From SAR202 cluster bacterium (GTDB taxonomy: Bacteria > Chloroflexota > Dehalococcoidia > UBA6926 > VFHL01), in contig VFHL01000002.1 in assembly GCA_009392005.1 (NCBI GenBank), positions 169,068-233,067 on the forward strand: 64,000 bases of DNA, in the 5' to 3' direction. Below, piece after piece: positions 63,359 through 64,000 of this stretch; within the stretch, counting starts at the first letter, position 1; every line of letters begins with the position of its first letter. The notes under the pieces were generated by a model. It ran no database searches and was not told the DNA's origin. It saw only the letters and a program-made list of their open reading frames with translations. The position numbers and the translations under genes are program-made.

Positions 63359-63387
63359 TTGACAGTAGTGACCCATGTCATTAGACT
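63359..63387 (+). promoter_or_regulatory. rRNA operon promoter
   Basis: Perfect -35 TTGACA (63359-63364), 17-base spacer, -10 TAGACT (63382-63387), about 90 bases before the 16S gene. The preceding ~200 bases hold no supported gene. Confidence 0.65.
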
Positions 63388-63424
63388 GGCGAAGCGCTTT
63401 CTCATAAGCGATGGCGCGGTTTTC

Positions 63425-63436
63425 TGTACTTTAACA
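63425..63436 (+). promoter_or_regulatory. boxA-like antitermination element of the rRNA leader
   Basis: TGTACTTTAACA matches the boxA consensus TGCTCTTTAACA at 10 of 12 positions and lies between the promoter and the 16S gene, where the Nus complex would load. Confidence 0.7.
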
Positions 63437-63477
63437 ACTGCATAGTGGATTGAAAGGGCTCAAACGTTAAATTCGAA

Positions 63478-64000
<523 letters not shown>

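Noticed and set aside
63158..63376. 72-codon minus-strand frame upstream of 16S rRNA
   Set aside because: Overlaps the rRNA promoter, has no ribosome site and no family-like sequence.

Overview
The window looks like chromosomal DNA of a free-living member of the Chloroflexota, most likely a SAR202/Dehalococcoidia-type lineage. This is inferred from gene content: several acyl-CoA dehydrogenase paralogues, a menaquinone-linked ETF oxidoreductase, a CysM/MoeB sulfur pair, RemA next to Gmk, S-layer-like surface proteins, and an rsmH gene with no cell-division/peptidoglycan cluster around it. The 5' part of a 16S rRNA gene at the right edge would settle the lineage by alignment. No phage, insertion sequence, CRISPR array or tRNA was seen.

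Layout. 1-4022: end of the complex I operon (nuoL partial, nuoM, nuoN). 4146-18589: housekeeping metabolism: an Rdx-family redox protein, a fused homocysteine methyltransferase/MTHFR, a fused aldolase/dehydrogenase, class I FBP aldolase facing GlpX (gluconeogenesis), an amidase, an RNA methyltransferase, a prenyl diphosphate synthase, metG, moeB-cysM and greA. 18643-25144: mazG, dut, a membrane-anchored surface protein, a DUF2723 glycosyltransferase-like protein and galE, together a probable surface-glycan module. 25296-27467: a membrane Fe-S protein that would pass electrons from acyl-CoA dehydrogenases via ETF to menaquinone. 27795-31466: hrcA-grpE-dnaK under a CIRCE operator. 31655-37525: bioY, a degenerate MBL-fold protein and a 1088-residue S-layer-like protein with a long leader. 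37679-45912: rsmH, rsmG, a flippase-like membrane protein, a histone-deacetylase-like enzyme, an M50 protease, tyrA, aroA, remA and gmk.

46137-56051 is the accessory part. Two oligopeptide-type binding lipoproteins share a 1,708-bp block with no difference found by eye, while their ends differ. Next comes a small Cys-rich helix-turn-helix protein whose promoter carries two GAAC-N4-GTTC palindromes. After it are a DUF1688/Urc4-like protein, a TenA-like mini-ORF, a PfkB kinase, an NMT1-like binding protein interrupted by an in-frame TGA, and a third family-5 binding lipoprotein. None of the binding proteins has a permease here.

56162-63059: three acyl-CoA dehydrogenases (two close paralogues), a flavin reductase and two paralogous alpha/beta hydrolases, suggesting catabolism of fatty, alicyclic or aromatic acids. 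One dehydrogenase has a structured leader with its own terminator. 63359-64000: rRNA promoter, boxA and 16S rRNA.

Two regulatory patterns stand out. (1) bioY and both surface-protein genes share a promoter in which the -10 box runs directly into TGAAC-N3-GTT. (2) The HTH gene has tandem SOS-like operators.
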